Assembly (NCBI RefSeq): GCF_052103615.1
Contig: NZ_JBQEKA010000079.1
Coordinates: 1 to 14,614 of the forward strand
DNA: 14,614 bases
Direction of reading: 5' to 3'
DNA from: Kerstersia sp052103615
Lineage (GTDB): Bacteria; Pseudomonadota; Gammaproteobacteria; Burkholderiales; Burkholderiaceae_B
The notes beneath the pieces are model-generated. The model was not told the DNA's origin, ran no database searches, and saw only the letters and a list, made by a program, of their open reading frames with translations. Made by a program: the position numbers and the translations under genes. Below, piece after piece: positions 14,308-14,614 of the stretch; the stretch's first letter is position 1, and each line of letters begins with the position of its first letter.

Positions 14308-14334
14308 GTGAGTTTGAAAACAGGGGCAGAACCC

Positions 14335-14614
14335 ATGCATGGTGAGTACAAAGTCCACGGCGGCAAGCTGGTGGTGGTTGACCTGGAGGTGGATGGCGGG
14401 CAATTGCGCAACGTCAGTGTCGCCGGGGACTTTTTCCTGGAACCGCCGGAAGCGCTGGCGGATATCAGGCAGGCTTTGGATGGTTTGCTGGCCACTGCAT
14501 CGGCTGAAGAGATCGCTGCGAGCATACGCCGGGCGCTGCGCCCGGACGCCGCGCTGATCGGCTTCAGCCCGGAGGCGGTGGCTATCGCGGTGCGGCGCGC
14601 CTTGGGCGTGGAGC
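14335..14614 (+). CDS. Lipoate-protein ligase, accessory-domain-first form (5' part only)
   Basis: The frame opens at ATG 14335 and is still open at the window edge after 93 codons. It begins MHGEYKVHGGKLVVVDLEVD and continues LRNVSVAGDFFLEPPEAL, then ALIGFSPEAVAIAVRRALG. This is the accessory domain found at the C-terminus of E. coli LplA and as a separate subunit (LplB) in Thermoplasma. In some bacteria it comes first, followed by or fused to the BPL/LPL catalytic domain. The enzyme would attach lipoate to the E2 subunits of 2-oxoacid dehydrogenases and to GcvH. An in-frame GTG at 14308 is an alternative start, but the family begins at the ATG. The catalytic part should lie beyond the window, either fused or as the next gene. 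Confidence 0.8.
   Translation, partial: MHGEYKVHGGKLVVVDLEVDGGQLRNVSVAGDFFLEPPEALADIRQALDGLLATASAEEIAASIRRALRPDAALIGFSPEAVAIAVRRALGVE

Overview
The window is GC-rich with dense short-gap gene packing. Its SsuAC transporter, FecI/FecR/FecA-type iron signalling cassette and domain-first lipoate ligase fragment fit a betaproteobacterium, probably an Alcaligenaceae/Bordetella-like member of the Burkholderiales. That placement is inferred from protein style and composition, not from a marker gene.

Layout. (1) Positions 1-1967, minus strand: an aliphatic-sulfonate ABC transporter pair, a lipoprotein-type SsuA followed by SsuC. They share a 4-base GTGA stop/start overlap, and ssuC runs off the left edge. 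(2) 1968-2500: an intergenic control region with strong hairpins and a sigma70-like promoter whose -10 lies inside a Fur-box-like palindrome. (3) 2501-6907, plus strand: a FecI-type ECF sigma factor, a FecR-type membrane regulator and a TonB-dependent siderophore-receptor-family transducer with an N-terminal STN signalling domain. (4) 7137-11487, plus strand: three genes that look like a type XI secretion (Slam) unit. They encode a small secreted protein with a TbpB/hemophilin-like C-terminal barrel signature, a 560-residue lipoprotein with ELK-type (W-SDGT-AGT) beta-propeller repeats, and a Slam (DUF560) outer-membrane translocon. (5) 11488-13180: a tandem-repeat and terminator region, then a convergent minus-strand gene for an exported protein of four PPC-like beta domains. 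(6) 13686-14614, plus strand: a lipoprotein carrying an orphan SecD P1-head-like domain, then the start of a lipoate-protein-ligase gene that begins with the accessory (C-terminal-type) domain.

How it may work together (inference). Iron starvation lifts Fur and switches on the sigma factor and its regulator. Ligand binding by the STN receptor signals through FecR to the sigma factor, which raises receptor expression and perhaps the downstream Slam unit. Slam would move the cargo, and possibly the repeat lipoprotein, across the outer membrane, where the cargo would capture an iron compound for the receptor. The most interesting point is this combination: a Slam cargo plus an ELK-repeat lipoprotein placed behind a Fec-type siderophore-family receptor, not behind a classical haem or transferrin receptor.
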